A stretch of DNA of 64,000 bases from Planotetraspora silvatica (GTDB lineage: Bacteria > Actinomycetota > Actinomycetes > Streptosporangiales > Streptosporangiaceae), in the NCBI RefSeq assembly GCF_016863315.1, contig NZ_BOOQ01000042.1, forward strand, positions 62,001 through 126,000, in the 5' to 3' direction. The notes beneath the pieces were generated by a model. It was not told the origin of the DNA and did no database searches. It saw only the letters and a program-made list of their open reading frames with translations. The position numbers and the translations under genes are program-made. Position 1 is the stretch's first letter. Every line of letters begins with the position of its first letter. Positions 25,137 to 33,797 of the stretch are shown here, in pieces.

Positions 25137-27032
25137 TCAACCGACGTGCACGTGTGGTCGGCAGGCGACGTCGGGCTCAGCCTTGCGCAGCACCTCACGG
25201 GTCAGCGCGGGCACGTCTCCGCCGCCGAACAGCACGTAACGGATCATGGCGACGACCGGGTTGCCCTCGGCCCAGTGGAAGTAGATGTCCGGCACCTGTC
25301 CCGTGCGATCGCGCAGGTAGAGCAGGAGCGCGGCAAGTGCGCTGGGCACCGTCGGGCTCTCCAGGCGCAGCACGCGATGGCCCCACCGGTCCTCGCCGCA
25401 GACCCGCACCTCGGCCTCGAACTCCGAGGCGTCCGGCACGGTCACCTCGACGAACATGATCGGCTCCTCGCTGCGCAGCCGGTGGGTCAGCCACTGCTCA
25501 CGCAGTTTGTCGTTGTACTCGGCCTGGTCGCGGGCGCCGGGCTCGTTGGCGATGAGGTGGATCCCCCCGGCCGCCTCGTTGACGAAGTCCTCGGCGACCG
25601 GATCGAGCCTCACGTGGGTGACCCGAAGCTCGATCGACCGAGTCACCCGCGAGATGAGCGAGGTCACGATGATCGCGACGATGAAGAAGGACGCGATCTT
25701 CACGCCGTCCGGGCGTTCGATCACGTTGGCCACCAGCGTGTAGGCGAGGACGACGTCGACCACGACGAACAGGCCCGCGAGCCTGCGATGACCCTGCCTG
25801 CGGGCCGAGAGGGTGACCGCGACGGCCGCGGAGAGGATCAGCACGAGCACGCCTGTGGCGTACGCGCCGCCCTGGGCGTCGACGTCGGCGTGGAAGATGA
25901 TCGTGATGGCGAAGGCGATCGCGGTGAACACCAGCACCAGGGGCCGGACGGCGCGCGTCCAGTCGGGGGCCATGCCGTACCGGGGCAGGTAACGCGGGAC
26001 GAGATTGATCAGTCCCGCCATCGCCGACGCCCCGGCGAACCACAGGATCGCGATCGTGCTGACGTCATAGAGCGTCCCGAAGTAGTCGCCCAGATACTCA
26101 TGGGCGAGGTACGCGAGGGCCCGCCCGTTGGCGCTCCCGCCCCTGCGGAACTCCTCCTCCGGGATCAGCACGCTCGTCGCGAAGCTGCTGAGGATCAGGA
26201 AGACGCTCATGATCAGGGCGGCGGTCGTCAGGAGCCGCTTCGTCCCCCTGATCCGGCGGGTCAGATCTCCCTTGACCAGCGGCATCACGGCCACACCCGT
26301 CTCGAAGCCGGACAACCCCAGGGCGAGCTTCGGCATCACCAGCAACGAGACCCCGATCATCGCGAGCGGGCTGTTGTGTTCGGTCAGCAACAGCCGATGC
26401 CAGCCGGCGACGACGATCGGATTCTCGGCGATGTGGAGCAGGGCGACCGTGACGACCACCGCGTTGAGCGCGAGGTAGACGCCGACCAGCACCACCGCGA
26501 TACCGATGGCCTCGCTGAACCCCACCAGGAACACCACGCCCAGCAGTGCCAGCAGGCCCAGTGTGACCGCGACCCGCTGCCCCTGCAGGGCCTGTGACGC
26601 GAAGGGATTCTCCAGGATGTGCGCCGTGGCGTCCGCCGCCGACAGGGTCATCGTGATCACGAAGTCCGTGGCCGCGAACCCCAGCAGGACCAGCACGAAC
26701 ACCTTGCCCCACCATTTGGGGGCCAGCCGCTCCAGCATCGCGATCGAACCCTGGCCGTACGGGCTCTCCACCGCCACCCGCCGGTAGACCGGCAAGGCCC
26801 CCAGCAGCGTCAGGAGCACCAGGAACAACGTGGCGATCGGGGACAGCGCCCCCGCGGCGAGCGCGGCGATGCCCGGCTGGTAGCCGAGTGTCGAGAAGTA
26901 GTCGACACCGGTCAGGCACATCACCTGCCACCACCGGTGCCGTGCATGCGGCGCCTCGGGACCATGCGGCCCCACGGCCTTCAGGTCCGCGTGCTGGAGT
27001 CCCTCCAAGAGCCACGAGCGCAACCGGTCCAT
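25137..27032 (-). CDS. APC/KUP-like permease with large C-terminal cytoplasmic domain
   Basis: About 631 residues. About twelve membrane helices start with [18 protein letters not shown], a signature of an APC-superfamily group related to amino-acid and KUP potassium transporters. A soluble domain of ~170 residues follows ([17 protein letters not shown] and onwards). The substrate is not known: K+ or amino acids are both possible. The start is uncertain. The ATG at 27032 is used because the frame beyond it runs into the divergent promoter at 27116-27145; a GTG at 27122 would add 30 residues. It is divergent from the hydrolase/TetR pair and unrelated to the sugar operon. Confidence 0.8.
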   Translation of the reverse strand: MDRLRSWLLEGLQHADLKAVGPHGPEAPHARHRWWQVMCLTGVDYFSTLGYQPGIAALAAGALSPIATLFLVLLTLLGALPVYRRVAVESPYGQGSIAMLERLAPKWWGKVFVLVLLGFAATDFVITMTLSAADATAHILENPFASQALQGQRVAVTLGLLALLGVVFLVGFSEAIGIAVVLVGVYLALNAVVVTVALLHIAENPIVVAGWHRLLLTEHNSPLAMIGVSLLVMPKLALGLSGFETGVAVMPLVKGDLTRRIRGTKRLLTTAALIMSVFLILSSFATSVLIPEEEFRRGGSANGRALAYLAHEYLGDYFGTLYDVSTIAILWFAGASAMAGLINLVPRYLPRYGMAPDWTRAVRPLVLVFTAIAFAITIIFHADVDAQGGAYATGVLVLILSAAVAVTLSARRQGHRRLAGLFVVVDVVLAYTLVANVIERPDGVKIASFFIVAIIVTSLISRVTRSIELRVTHVRLDPVAEDFVNEAAGGIHLIANEPGARDQAEYNDKLREQWLTHRLRSEEPIMFVEVTVPDASEFEAEVRVCGEDRWGHRVLRLESPTVPSALAALLLYLRDRTGQVPDIYFHWAEGNPVVAMIRYVLFGGGDVPALTREVLRKAEPDVACRPHVHVG

Positions 27033-27115
27033 GGCCGCCACATCACGAAACCCTACTGAGAGCTGTGCATACGGCCCGAGTCCCAAGGCGTCAAAAACCG
27101 GTATTGATCTGGCGG

Positions 27116-27153
27116 TTGACACACGATGGCTAAAGAGATTAGCTTTTCAGCTA
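27116..27153 (+). promoter_or_regulatory. Promoter with overlapping TetR-type operator repeats
   Basis: TTGACA (27116-27121), an 18-base spacer and TAGCTT (27140-27145) put the transcript start at about the ATG at 27153. Two interlocked inverted repeats cover the -10 and start: GCTAA-AGAGA-TTAGC (27129-27143) and TAGCT-TTTC-AGCTA (27140-27153). They are the natural target for the TetR protein encoded by the second gene of this operon. Confidence 0.6.
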
Positions 27154-27974
27154 TGAGCATTAGCAAGAGTGAGGCGCGGTTCCTCGACCTGCCCGGCGGG
27201 CGGCTCGCCTACAGCGTCGAAGGTCCCCAGGACGGACTCCTCGTGGTGTGCGCGCACGGCATGGGCGACACCCGCGCCGCCTACCGGCACCTGACGCCGC
27301 TCCTGACCGAGGCGGGCTACCGCGTGGCCGTGGTCGACGTGCGCGGACACGGCGAGTCGAGCACGGGCTGGCCGTCCTACGCTCCCGAGCACGTCGCGGG
27401 CGACCTGCTCGCCCTCGTGCGCCACCTCGGCGGCCCTGCCGTACTGGTCGGCAGTTCTTCCAGCACGGCGGCCGCGACGTGGGCCGCGGCCGACTCCCCC
27501 GGCGACGTCACCGGACTCGTGCTGATCAGCCCGTTCGTCGACGACCCGAAGCTCAGCCTGTTCCTGCGGGCGGCGCAGGGACTGGTCACGCACAGCCCGC
27601 TGCTGTGGGGGGTGTACTACAAGTCGCTGTTCCCGAACGTGAAGCCCGCTGATCTCGACGACCACCTGCGCCACCTCAGGGCGACCCTCCGCCAGTCGGG
27701 CAGGATGGCCGCGACCCGCGGAGTCGTCGCGCCCACCGAGACCCGCTGGACCGAGCGCACGGGAGACGTGCGATGCCCGGTTCTGGTCGTCATGGGCACC
27801 AGGGACCCCGACTTCCCCGACCCGGAGAAGGAGGCCCGGCTGGCGGTCGACCTGATGGCCCCGCTCGCCCGCCTCTCGATGATCGAGGGCTCGGGACACT
27901 ACCCTTACCAGGACATGCCCGGGCCGACCGCCGAGGCGATCCGCGAGTTCCTCCTGGAGACCGTCAGTGCCTAG
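27153..27974 (+). CDS. Alpha/beta-fold hydrolase
   Basis: A 273-residue alpha/beta hydrolase. The oxyanion stretch CAHGMGDTRA is at ~residue 35, VVDVRGHGES follows, and the catalytic histidine is probably in GSGHYPYQD near the end. The nucleophile elbow reads VLVGSSSST (~100), with serine at the expected place. The ATG at 27153 is preferred to the one at 27126 because of the promoter position, and the transcript is probably leaderless. It overlaps the TetR gene by 8 bases. The substrate is unknown; the TetR link suggests a small toxic or signalling ester or lactone. Confidence 0.85.
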   Translation: MSISKSEARFLDLPGGRLAYSVEGPQDGLLVVCAHGMGDTRAAYRHLTPLLTEAGYRVAVVDVRGHGESSTGWPSYAPEHVAGDLLALVRHLGGPAVLVGSSSSTAAATWAAADSPGDVTGLVLISPFVDDPKLSLFLRAAQGLVTHSPLLWGVYYKSLFPNVKPADLDDHLRHLRATLRQSGRMAATRGVVAPTETRWTERTGDVRCPVLVVMGTRDPDFPDPEKEARLAVDLMAPLARLSMIEGSGHYPYQDMPGPTAEAIREFLLETVSA

Positions 27975-28533
27975 AGCGGGCCTGTCCCCCACCGGCGTCG
28001 TCGACGCGGCGCTCGCCCTCATCGACGAACAGGGGCTGGAGGCTCTGACGCTGTCCGCGGTGGCAGGCCGCACGGGCGTGGCCACGCCGTCCCTCTACAA
28101 ACACGTACGGAACATCGGCGAACTGCGGACGCTCATCGCCCAGCGGGTGATGGAGGAGATGACCGACCTGGTGGGCACCGCCGTGATGGGCCGCGGCGGG
28201 CCCGAGGCCGTCATCGCGCTGATGCGGGTGTGGCGCCGTTACGCCGTCGAGCACCCGTTCCGCTACGCCGCCATGCCCCCGGCGCCGCTGACCGACCCCG
28301 CACTCGCCGAGGCGGGCGGCAGGCTGCTGGAGGTCGTGCTCGCCGTGCTGCGCGGGTGCGGGCTGGACGGCGGAGCAGCGGTCCACACCGCCCGCTGCCT
28401 GCGGGCGGCCGTGCACGGCTTCGCCGTACTGGAAGTGGCCGGAGGTTTCGGACTGTCGGAGGATCTGGACACGTCCTACCGGCTGCTGGAGAAGACCATC
28501 GTCGACGGTCTCCTGCCGGCGGAGAACGACTAG
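27967..28533 (+). CDS. TetR/AcrR-family regulator
   Basis: A 188-residue repressor. The N-terminal helix-turn-helix (LSAVAGRTGVATPSLYKHVRN, residues ~29-50) is followed by a helical ligand domain with the AMPPAPLTDPALAEAG segment typical of the TetR_C 33-like group. The GTG at 27967 overlaps the hydrolase stop. It probably represses its own operon through the inverted repeats at 27129-27153 and is released by a ligand that the hydrolase may destroy; that link is inference. Confidence 0.88.
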   Translation: MPRAGLSPTGVVDAALALIDEQGLEALTLSAVAGRTGVATPSLYKHVRNIGELRTLIAQRVMEEMTDLVGTAVMGRGGPEAVIALMRVWRRYAVEHPFRYAAMPPAPLTDPALAEAGGRLLEVVLAVLRGCGLDGGAAVHTARCLRAAVHGFAVLEVAGGFGLSEDLDTSYRLLEKTIVDGLLPAEND

Positions 28534-28571
28534 GCCACGTCGAGCGGATCATGCTCCGCCGCGGCGTGGCC
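28533..28571. terminator. Hairpin between convergent genes
   Basis: GGCCACG (28533-28539) pairs with CGTGGCC (28565-28571), with an inner GCGGA/TCCGC stem. It follows the TetR stop directly and precedes the end of the small membrane gene on the other strand. There is no T run. Confidence 0.45.
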
Positions 28572-28589
28572 GGGCATTCTCGGAAACGG

Positions 28590-28682
28590 CTAGGCGGGCC
28601 GCGTGATCAGGATCGCCAGTCCGACAAGGACGACGACAGGGATCAGCCAGACGACGACCTCGCCGAGGAACTCCTTGTACAT
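28590..28682 (-). CDS. 30-residue single-helix membrane protein
   Basis: A tiny gene, MYKEFLGEVV and onward, with one hydrophobic helix (VWLIPVVVLVGLAILI) and a short basic end. A GGAGG site 8 bases before the ATG at 28682 makes it credible despite its size. Size and shape resemble KdpF, and an orphan KdpE lies 1.1 kb away, but no kdpABC genes are present and the sequence match is weak. It may instead regulate another membrane protein. Confidence 0.5.
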   Translation of the reverse strand: MYKEFLGEVVVWLIPVVVLVGLAILITRPA

Positions 28683-28787
28683 GGACCCGTCCTCCGGATG
28701 ACGCGCGCGAAAGTGAACCGCACGCAGCATATTCGGTCGTGGGACCTGCCGGAACCCCGGCCCGGCGGCACGTGCCAGGATCGAGCG

Positions 28788-29768
28788 GTGCGGTACATCA
28801 TCATCGGCGCCGGCGCCATCGGCGGGACCATCGGCGGGCGGCTCTTCCAGAGCGGCCACGACGTCCTCCTCGTCGCCCGCGGCGCACACTACGAGGCCTT
28901 ACGCGACGGCGGCCTGCGCCTGATCACCCCGGAAGGCGACGCCCACCTGCCGATCCCGGTCACGGACCGGCCCGTACGGCTCGGCGGCGATGACGTGCTC
29001 GTCCTCGCGACCAAGACCCAGGACACGGCCGGCGCGCTCGACGCGTGGGCGGACCGGCCGGTCGACGGGGGCGGCACGGCCGCGGAACGGCTGCCACTCG
29101 TCTGCGCGCAGAACGCCGTGGAGAACGAGCGGGTCGCCCTGCGCCGCTTCGCCCGGGTCTACGGGATGTGCGTGTGGCTGCCCGCTCTGCATCTGGAGCC
29201 CGGGATCGTCGCGACGTACGGCAGGCCGCTGTCCGGCATGCTCCCCATCGGCCGTTATCCCCAGGGTGTGGACGAGACGGCCGAGCGGATCGCGGCCGAC
29301 CTCACCGCGAGCAACTTCGCCGGTTTCCCCGTGGCCGACGTCATGCGGTGGAAGTACGCCAAGCTGCTGACCAATCTCGGGAACGCCGTCGACGCCCTGT
29401 GCGGCCACGCGGACGGCCGGCAGAAGTTCGTCCGGCGCGCCTACGAGGAGGGCCGCGCCGTGCTCGACGCCGCCGGCATCCCGTACGCCTCCCGGGAGGA
29501 GGAGCGGGCGACGCGGCGGGACTCGGTCGAGGTCGGCCCGCTGGAGGGCGTCACGCGCGGCGGAGGGTCGTCGTGGCAGAGCCTGGCCAGGGGCACCGGC
29601 TCGATCGAGACCGGCTACCTCAACGGGGAGATCGTGTTGCTCGGCCGCCTCCATGGCGTGCCCACCCCGGTCAACCTGGTGCTCCAGCGGGAGTCCAACC
29701 GGTTCGCCCGCGAGCGTCTGACGCCCGGCACCCTGGGCGTCGAGGAGTTGGAACGCCTCATGGAGTAA
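28788..29768 (+). CDS. Ketopantoate-reductase-family oxidoreductase
   Basis: A 326-residue NAD(P)-dependent dehydrogenase of the ApbA/PanE family. The N-terminal Rossmann motif is IIIGAGAIGGTIGG (~residues 4-17). The conserved lysine and asparagine positions follow in ATKTQDT (~67) and in QNAVENE (~101), with a second-domain lysine in MRWKYAKLLTNLGNA (~186). Actinobacteria carry several paralogues, so pantothenate synthesis is not proven. A GTG at 28788 starts the first beta strand directly. It ends 4 bases from the convergent kdpE-like gene. Confidence 0.88.
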   Translation: MRYIIIGAGAIGGTIGGRLFQSGHDVLLVARGAHYEALRDGGLRLITPEGDAHLPIPVTDRPVRLGGDDVLVLATKTQDTAGALDAWADRPVDGGGTAAERLPLVCAQNAVENERVALRRFARVYGMCVWLPALHLEPGIVATYGRPLSGMLPIGRYPQGVDETAERIAADLTASNFAGFPVADVMRWKYAKLLTNLGNAVDALCGHADGRQKFVRRAYEEGRAVLDAAGIPYASREEERATRRDSVEVGPLEGVTRGGGSSWQSLARGTGSIETGYLNGEIVLLGRLHGVPTPVNLVLQRESNRFARERLTPGTLGVEELERLME

Positions 29769-29772
29769 AGCC

Positions 29773-30441
29773 CTACGGCTGGAAGCGGTAGCCCATCCCC
29801 GGCTCGGTCAGCAGGTGCTCGGGCCGGCCGGGGTTGGGCTCCAGCTTGCGGCGCAACTGCGCCATGTACTGCCGCAGGTAGTTGGTCTCCTTCAGGTACG
29901 CGGGCCCCCACACCTGGGTCAGCAGATGGCGCTGGCTGATGAGCTTGCCGGGATTGCGCAGGAGGATCTCCAGCAGGTGCCATTCGGTCGGCGTCAGCCG
30001 TACGCCACTGGAGATCGTCTTGTTGGCCAGGTCGACCTCCAGGTCTCCCAGGAGCACCTTGGCCTCCGAGGCCTCCTTGGGGCTGGTGCGCCGGGTCACC
30101 GCCCGGATCCGGGCCAGCAGTTCGTCGACCCCGAACGGCTTGGTGACGTAGTCGTCGGCGCCGGCGTCGAGGGCGTCGACCTTGTCCGAGCCTCCCGGCC
30201 GCCCGGACAGCACGATGATCGGGACGCTGGTCCAGCCGCGCAGGCCGTGTATGACGTCCACACCGTCCATGTCCGGCAGGCCGAGGTCGAGGACGACGAG
30301 GTCGGGATGCCAGTCCGCAGCCAACCTCAGGGCGGCACCGCCGTCGGGCGCCACCTCGACCTCGTAATGGCGCGCCGCGAGGTTGATCCGCAGCGCGCGG
30401 AGGATCTGCGGCTCGTCGTCGACGACGAGGATGCGGGGCAT
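29773..30441 (-). CDS. kdpE: KdpE-type response regulator (orphan)
   Basis: A 222-residue OmpR-family regulator. The receiver domain has ILVVDDEPQ, phospho-site VVLDLGLPD and YVTKPF; the winged helix has LTPTEWHLLEILLRNPGKL and the YLRQYMAQLRRKLE segment typical of KdpE, ending EPGMGYRFQP. KdpE normally switches on the high-affinity K+ pump kdpFABC with the sensor KdpD, but neither is here. The ATG at 30441 starts the receiver; the frame extends further upstream without support. Confidence 0.85.
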   Translation of the reverse strand: MPRILVVDDEPQILRALRINLAARHYEVEVAPDGGAALRLAADWHPDLVVLDLGLPDMDGVDVIHGLRGWTSVPIIVLSGRPGGSDKVDALDAGADDYVTKPFGVDELLARIRAVTRRTSPKEASEAKVLLGDLEVDLANKTISSGVRLTPTEWHLLEILLRNPGKLISQRHLLTQVWGPAYLKETNYLRQYMAQLRRKLEPNPGRPEHLLTEPGMGYRFQP

Positions 30442-30544
30442 GATCCCGCTCAGCGAAGGTTGACCCACAAGTTCCAGGCTACGACCTGAGGAGAAGGCAC
30501 TTGATCGGCTAGGGTGCTGAGCGCCAATCCCCCAGGAGGACCAC

Positions 30545-30754
30545 ATGAGCGACTACACCACGACATTTGCCTTCATCGACGGCGACAACGACGGCCTGAT
30601 CTCGGCCACCGAACTGGTCCGGCTCATGGACGTGCTCGGCCAGCCGATCACCGCCGACGGCGCCCAGGACGCGATCGCCAAGGTGGACGCCGACAGCGAC
30701 GGCCTCATCAACCTCAAGGAGTTCGGCGTGTGGCTGGAAGGCCGCTCGTCCTGA
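30545..30754 (+). CDS. EF-hand calcium-binding miniprotein
   Basis: A 69-residue acidic protein made of two EF-hands. The calcium loops DGDNDGLISATE (~residues 13-24) and DADSDGLINLKE (~48-59) are canonical, with Asp at positions 1, 3 and 5, Gly at 6 and Glu at 12. It has no membrane segment, so it is a cytoplasmic calvin/calmodulin-like sensor or buffer. GGAGGA lies 4 bases before the ATG. Its last 41 bases overlap the end of the convergent oxidase gene, so the two transcripts are antisense there. Confidence 0.92.
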   Translation: MSDYTTTFAFIDGDNDGLISATELVRLMDVLGQPITADGAQDAIAKVDADSDGLINLKEFGVWLEGRSS

Positions 30755-31841
30755 GGCCCCGGGCGGACATCCGCTCGTGCAGGCCGAACCTCTGATCGGG
30801 CTCGGCCCGGCCTTCCACCACATCGGCGACGTACTCGGCCAGGACGGGGGCGTGCTTGAAGCCGTGCCCGGAGTCGCCGCCGAGCAGCCAGACCCCGTCG
30901 GCCGCCTCGGCGATGATCCATTCGGCGTCGGCGGTCAGCGCGTACTGGCAGACCTGGCTGAACAGCACCGGCGCGCCGGCGAGCGCGGGGAACCGCCGGC
31001 CGATGTAGTCCCGGGCGAGTTCCTCGTTGGCCGCGAGCACCTGCCTGCTCCCGGTCTCCGGATCGTACGGCTCGCCCTCGGCGTCGCTGGTGATCTTCAT
31101 ACCGGCCCCGCCGATGTCGCCGTGCCCGTAGGCCGACAGGTCGTAGTCGCAAAAGGCCGGCAGCGGCGGCGAGGCCCACGCGCGGGGCACGGCGAAGTGG
31201 AACGTGTCCTGCCTGGTGACCTTCATCGGCACGTCGAACAGGCCGGGCAGCCACGCCCCGCAGGCCCACACGACCCGGTCCGCCGTCAGCACCTCGCCGT
31301 CGGCCACCACGCCGGTCCGCTCGCCGTACGGCAGGGCCCTGGCGCGGACGAACGTGACACCGGCCGCCCGGGCGAGCCTGGCGACCGCCAGCGTGGCATC
31401 GCGGGCCCTGAGGACCCCCGCCTCCGGCTCCCAGAGCACGAACGCCAGGTCATCGCCCCGGAAGGCGGGGAACCTCCGGCCGGCTTCCTCCGGTTCGAGC
31501 AGCTCATGGGGGATTTCCAGATTTTTCAGGACCTGGGCGCTTCTGCTCTCCCAGCCGTCCTCCCGATAGGCGAACCACATCAGCCCCGACTGGACGAGAA
31601 GCTCCTCGCCGGCCCGCTCACCGAGCCTCCGCCAGCCGTCCACGGCCCGCCGCGCCATCCGCGCGTACCACTCGTCCGACCCGTGCGAGCTGCGCAGCAG
31701 CCGCGTGTGTCCCGCGCTGGCCTGGCGGACGTGACCCGGCGCGTACTGCTCGACCAGCGTGACCCGCCAGCCGGTCTCGGCCAGCCGTAACGACAGCGAC
31801 AGTCCCCAGATCCCCGCACCGACCACGATCACCGACTTCAC
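30714..31841 (-). CDS. FAD-dependent amine oxidase of the sarcosine oxidase / N-methyltryptophan oxidase type
   Basis: A 375-residue DAO-family flavoprotein. The FAD motif is VVGAGIWGLSLSLRLAE (~residues 5-21), and the conserved end has LLGGDSGHGFKHAPVLAEYV, where MSOX-type enzymes keep GFSGHGFK. In MSOX the FAD is bound to a cysteine in that region's partner segment; SQVCQYALTADAEWII (~302) supplies the likely cysteine. It oxidises a secondary amine such as sarcosine or an N-methyl amino acid, giving hydrogen peroxide. A GTG start at 31841 is divergent from the IclR gene with an operator between. It overlaps the EF-hand gene at its 3' end. Confidence 0.88.
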   Translation of the reverse strand: MKSVIVVGAGIWGLSLSLRLAETGWRVTLVEQYAPGHVRQASAGHTRLLRSSHGSDEWYARMARRAVDGWRRLGERAGEELLVQSGLMWFAYREDGWESRSAQVLKNLEIPHELLEPEEAGRRFPAFRGDDLAFVLWEPEAGVLRARDATLAVARLARAAGVTFVRARALPYGERTGVVADGEVLTADRVVWACGAWLPGLFDVPMKVTRQDTFHFAVPRAWASPPLPAFCDYDLSAYGHGDIGGAGMKITSDAEGEPYDPETGSRQVLAANEELARDYIGRRFPALAGAPVLFSQVCQYALTADAEWIIAEAADGVWLLGGDSGHGFKHAPVLAEYVADVVEGRAEPDQRFGLHERMSARGLRTSGLPATRRTP

Positions 31842-31843
31842 CT

Positions 31844-31868
31844 GTTCATTGTCGCGATAATCGTGAAC
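31844..31868. promoter_or_regulatory. IclR-type operator between divergent genes
   Basis: Two overlapping dyads lie here: outer arms GTTCA (31844-31848) and TGAAC (31864-31868), and a near-perfect 14-mer ATTGTCGCGATAAT (31848-31861). GATAAT at 31856-31861 also serves as a -10 for the IclR gene. A regulator bound here would affect both divergent genes. Confidence 0.5.
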
Positions 31869-32537
31869 ATGATGACGGCCGAGTCGGCACAGACGCTGGA
31901 ACGAGGGTTACGGCTGCTCCGGCTGCTCGCGGACGGCCACGGCGGCCACACGCCCACCGAGCTCGCCCACGAGCTCGGCCTGAGCCGCCCGGCCGTCTAC
32001 CGGCTGATCACGACCCTGCAGGAAGAGGGCTTCGCCCGCCGGGACGCGGAGGGGCGGGTGCACCTCGGGTTCGGCGTGCTGGCGCTCGCCCAGGCCGTGC
32101 AGCCGCTGCTGCGGGCCGCCGCCGTCCCCGTGCTGCGGACGCTCGCGGAACGGGCCGGCGCGACGGCCCACCTGACCGTGGCGGAGGGCGACGACGGCCT
32201 GGCCGTGGCGGTGGTGGAGCCGTCCTGGACGGACTTCCATGTGGCCTACCGCGAGGGGTCGCGGCACCCGCTGACGCGCGGCGCCGCCGGGCTGGCCCTG
32301 CTCGCGCTCCGGTCGGGACAGGACGAGCCGCCGCTCCACCTCACGAGGGACCAGCTCCAGGAGGGGGCCCGGGGCCTCGCCGCCCCCGTGCGGGGGCTCA
32401 CGGGCCTGGAGGCGTCGGTGGGCGTGGTGACCTTCAGCGACCTCGATGTGGAGGCGGTCGGCCCTCTGGTGCTCTCCGCGGCCGCGGAGGTCGCCGCCGC
32501 GCTTGCCCATCCGAAACGAGATGATTTTCCCCCATAG
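31869..32537 (+). CDS. IclR-family regulator
   Basis: A 222-residue regulator. The winged helix (TPTELAHELGLSRPAVYRLI, ~residues 28-47) is followed by the ligand-binding domain (VLRTLAERAGATAHLTVAEG, then LTRGAAGLALLALR and an ASVGVVTF strand). IclR proteins often control aromatic catabolism, and hmgA-fahA follow 87 bases downstream on the same strand, so it probably regulates homogentisate breakdown and perhaps the divergent amine oxidase. The ATG at 31869 fits a leaderless start from the GATAAT box; the GTG at 31863 and the ATG at 31872 are alternatives. Confidence 0.85.
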   Translation: MMTAESAQTLERGLRLLRLLADGHGGHTPTELAHELGLSRPAVYRLITTLQEEGFARRDAEGRVHLGFGVLALAQAVQPLLRAAAVPVLRTLAERAGATAHLTVAEGDDGLAVAVVEPSWTDFHVAYREGSRHPLTRGAAGLALLALRSGQDEPPLHLTRDQLQEGARGLAAPVRGLTGLEASVGVVTFSDLDVEAVGPLVLSAAAEVAAALAHPKRDDFPP

Positions 32538-32545
32538 GCAATGGT

Positions 32546-32611
32546 TTGACATCTGGTGCGCATTGGCGGATCGTCGTACGTATAGAGGACGCGCGCGTCC
32601 GATATTCGGAC
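32546..32611 (+). promoter_or_regulatory. hmgA promoter region with palindrome
   Basis: TTGACA at 32546-32551 is a good -35, but the -10 at 17 bases (GATCGT) is weak. A perfect 15-bp palindrome GTCCGA-TAT-TCGGAC (32597-32611) lies just upstream of the ribosome site and may be an operator or an mRNA hairpin. Confidence 0.45.
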
Positions 32612-32624
32612 ATGGAGGGTCGCC

Positions 32625-33797
32625 ATGCCGTACTACCGCGTCGTCGGCGAGGTACCGGAGAAGCGTCATGTGCAGTTCCGCAGGCCTGACGGAGGGCTCT
32701 ACCAGGAGGAGTTGATGGGCGAGGAGGGCTTCTCCTCCGACTCCTCGCTCCTCTACCACCGGTACGCGCCCACGGCGATCGTCAAGGCCGAGGCCGTCGA
32801 TCAGGGCGGCTCCGGGCTGAGCCCGAACCTGCCGCTCTCCCCGCGCCACTTCCGCACCCAGGACCTGCGGCCGGACGGCGACCTCGTCTCCGGCCGGATG
32901 TTACTGGCGGGCAATTCCGACGTCCGCATCTCCTATGCCGCGACCAGCGCGCCCAGCGAGCTGTACCGCGACTCCATGGGAGACGAGTGCGTCTACATCG
33001 CGAGCGGGCGGGCGCGCTTCGAGTCGGCCTACGGGGCCATGGAGGTGGGCGAGGGCGACTACGTCGTCGTCCCGACGGGGGCGATCCACCGCTGGGTGCC
33101 GGACGGTCCGGTGACCGCGCTGGTCATCGAGGCGTCCGGCCACATCCGCCCGCCGAAGCGCTACCTCTCCCAGCACGGCCAGTTCCTGGAGCACGCCCCC
33201 TACTCCGAGCGTGACCTGCGCGCCCCGGCCGAGCCGTTCCTCGTGGACGGCGAGGAGGTCGCCGTGCTGGTCCGCACGCGGGGCGGGCTGACCAGGCTGA
33301 CCTACGCCCACCACCCCTTCGACGTGGTGGGCTGGGACGGCTGCCTCTATCCGTACGCCTTCAACATCCGCGACTTCGAGCCCATCGTGAAGCGCACCCA
33401 CGCGCCGCCGCCGGTCCACCAGACGTTCGAGGGCCCGGGCTTCGTGATCTGCTCGTTCTGCCCGCGGCCGCTCGACTTCCACCCGGACGCCGTGCCGATC
33501 CCCTACAACCACCACAATGTCGACTCCGACGAGTTCATGTTCTACGCGGGCGGCGACTACACCGCGCGCAAGGGCTCCGGCATCGACGTCGGCTCGGTCT
33601 CGCTGCATCCGGCGGGCTTCACCCACGGCCCCCAGCCCGGCGCGGTCGAGGCCGTCGTCGAGGCCGTACGGCAGGGCCTGTCCACGACCAGCGAGATGGC
33701 GGTCATGCTCGACACCTTCCGGCCCCTCGACCTCGGCCCGGCGGCCCTCGCCTGCGAGGATCCCGGTTACGCCTGGACCTGGGCGGTGCGAGCGTGA
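32625..33797 (+). CDS. hmgA: Homogentisate 1,2-dioxygenase
   Basis: A 390-residue cupin-fold enzyme that opens the ring of homogentisate to maleylacetoacetate, a central step of tyrosine and phenylalanine breakdown. The N-terminal MPYYRVVGEVPEKRHVQFR and the Fe(II) region are characteristic: YNHHNVDSDEFMFY (~residue 292) holds the metal-binding His and Glu, and HPAGFTHGPQPG (~326) the second His. Length fits the actinobacterial form. GGAGGG lies 5 bases before the ATG. It is co-translated with fahA through a GTGA overlap. Confidence 0.93.
   Translation: MPYYRVVGEVPEKRHVQFRRPDGGLYQEELMGEEGFSSDSSLLYHRYAPTAIVKAEAVDQGGSGLSPNLPLSPRHFRTQDLRPDGDLVSGRMLLAGNSDVRISYAATSAPSELYRDSMGDECVYIASGRARFESAYGAMEVGEGDYVVVPTGAIHRWVPDGPVTALVIEASGHIRPPKRYLSQHGQFLEHAPYSERDLRAPAEPFLVDGEEVAVLVRTRGGLTRLTYAHHPFDVVGWDGCLYPYAFNIRDFEPIVKRTHAPPPVHQTFEGPGFVICSFCPRPLDFHPDAVPIPYNHHNVDSDEFMFYAGGDYTARKGSGIDVGSVSLHPAGFTHGPQPGAVEAVVEAVRQGLSTTSEMAVMLDTFRPLDLGPAALACEDPGYAWTWAVRA

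Noticed and set aside
28590-28682. Firm assignment as kdpF
   Set aside because: Size and one helix are not enough, and there is no kdpABC in the window.
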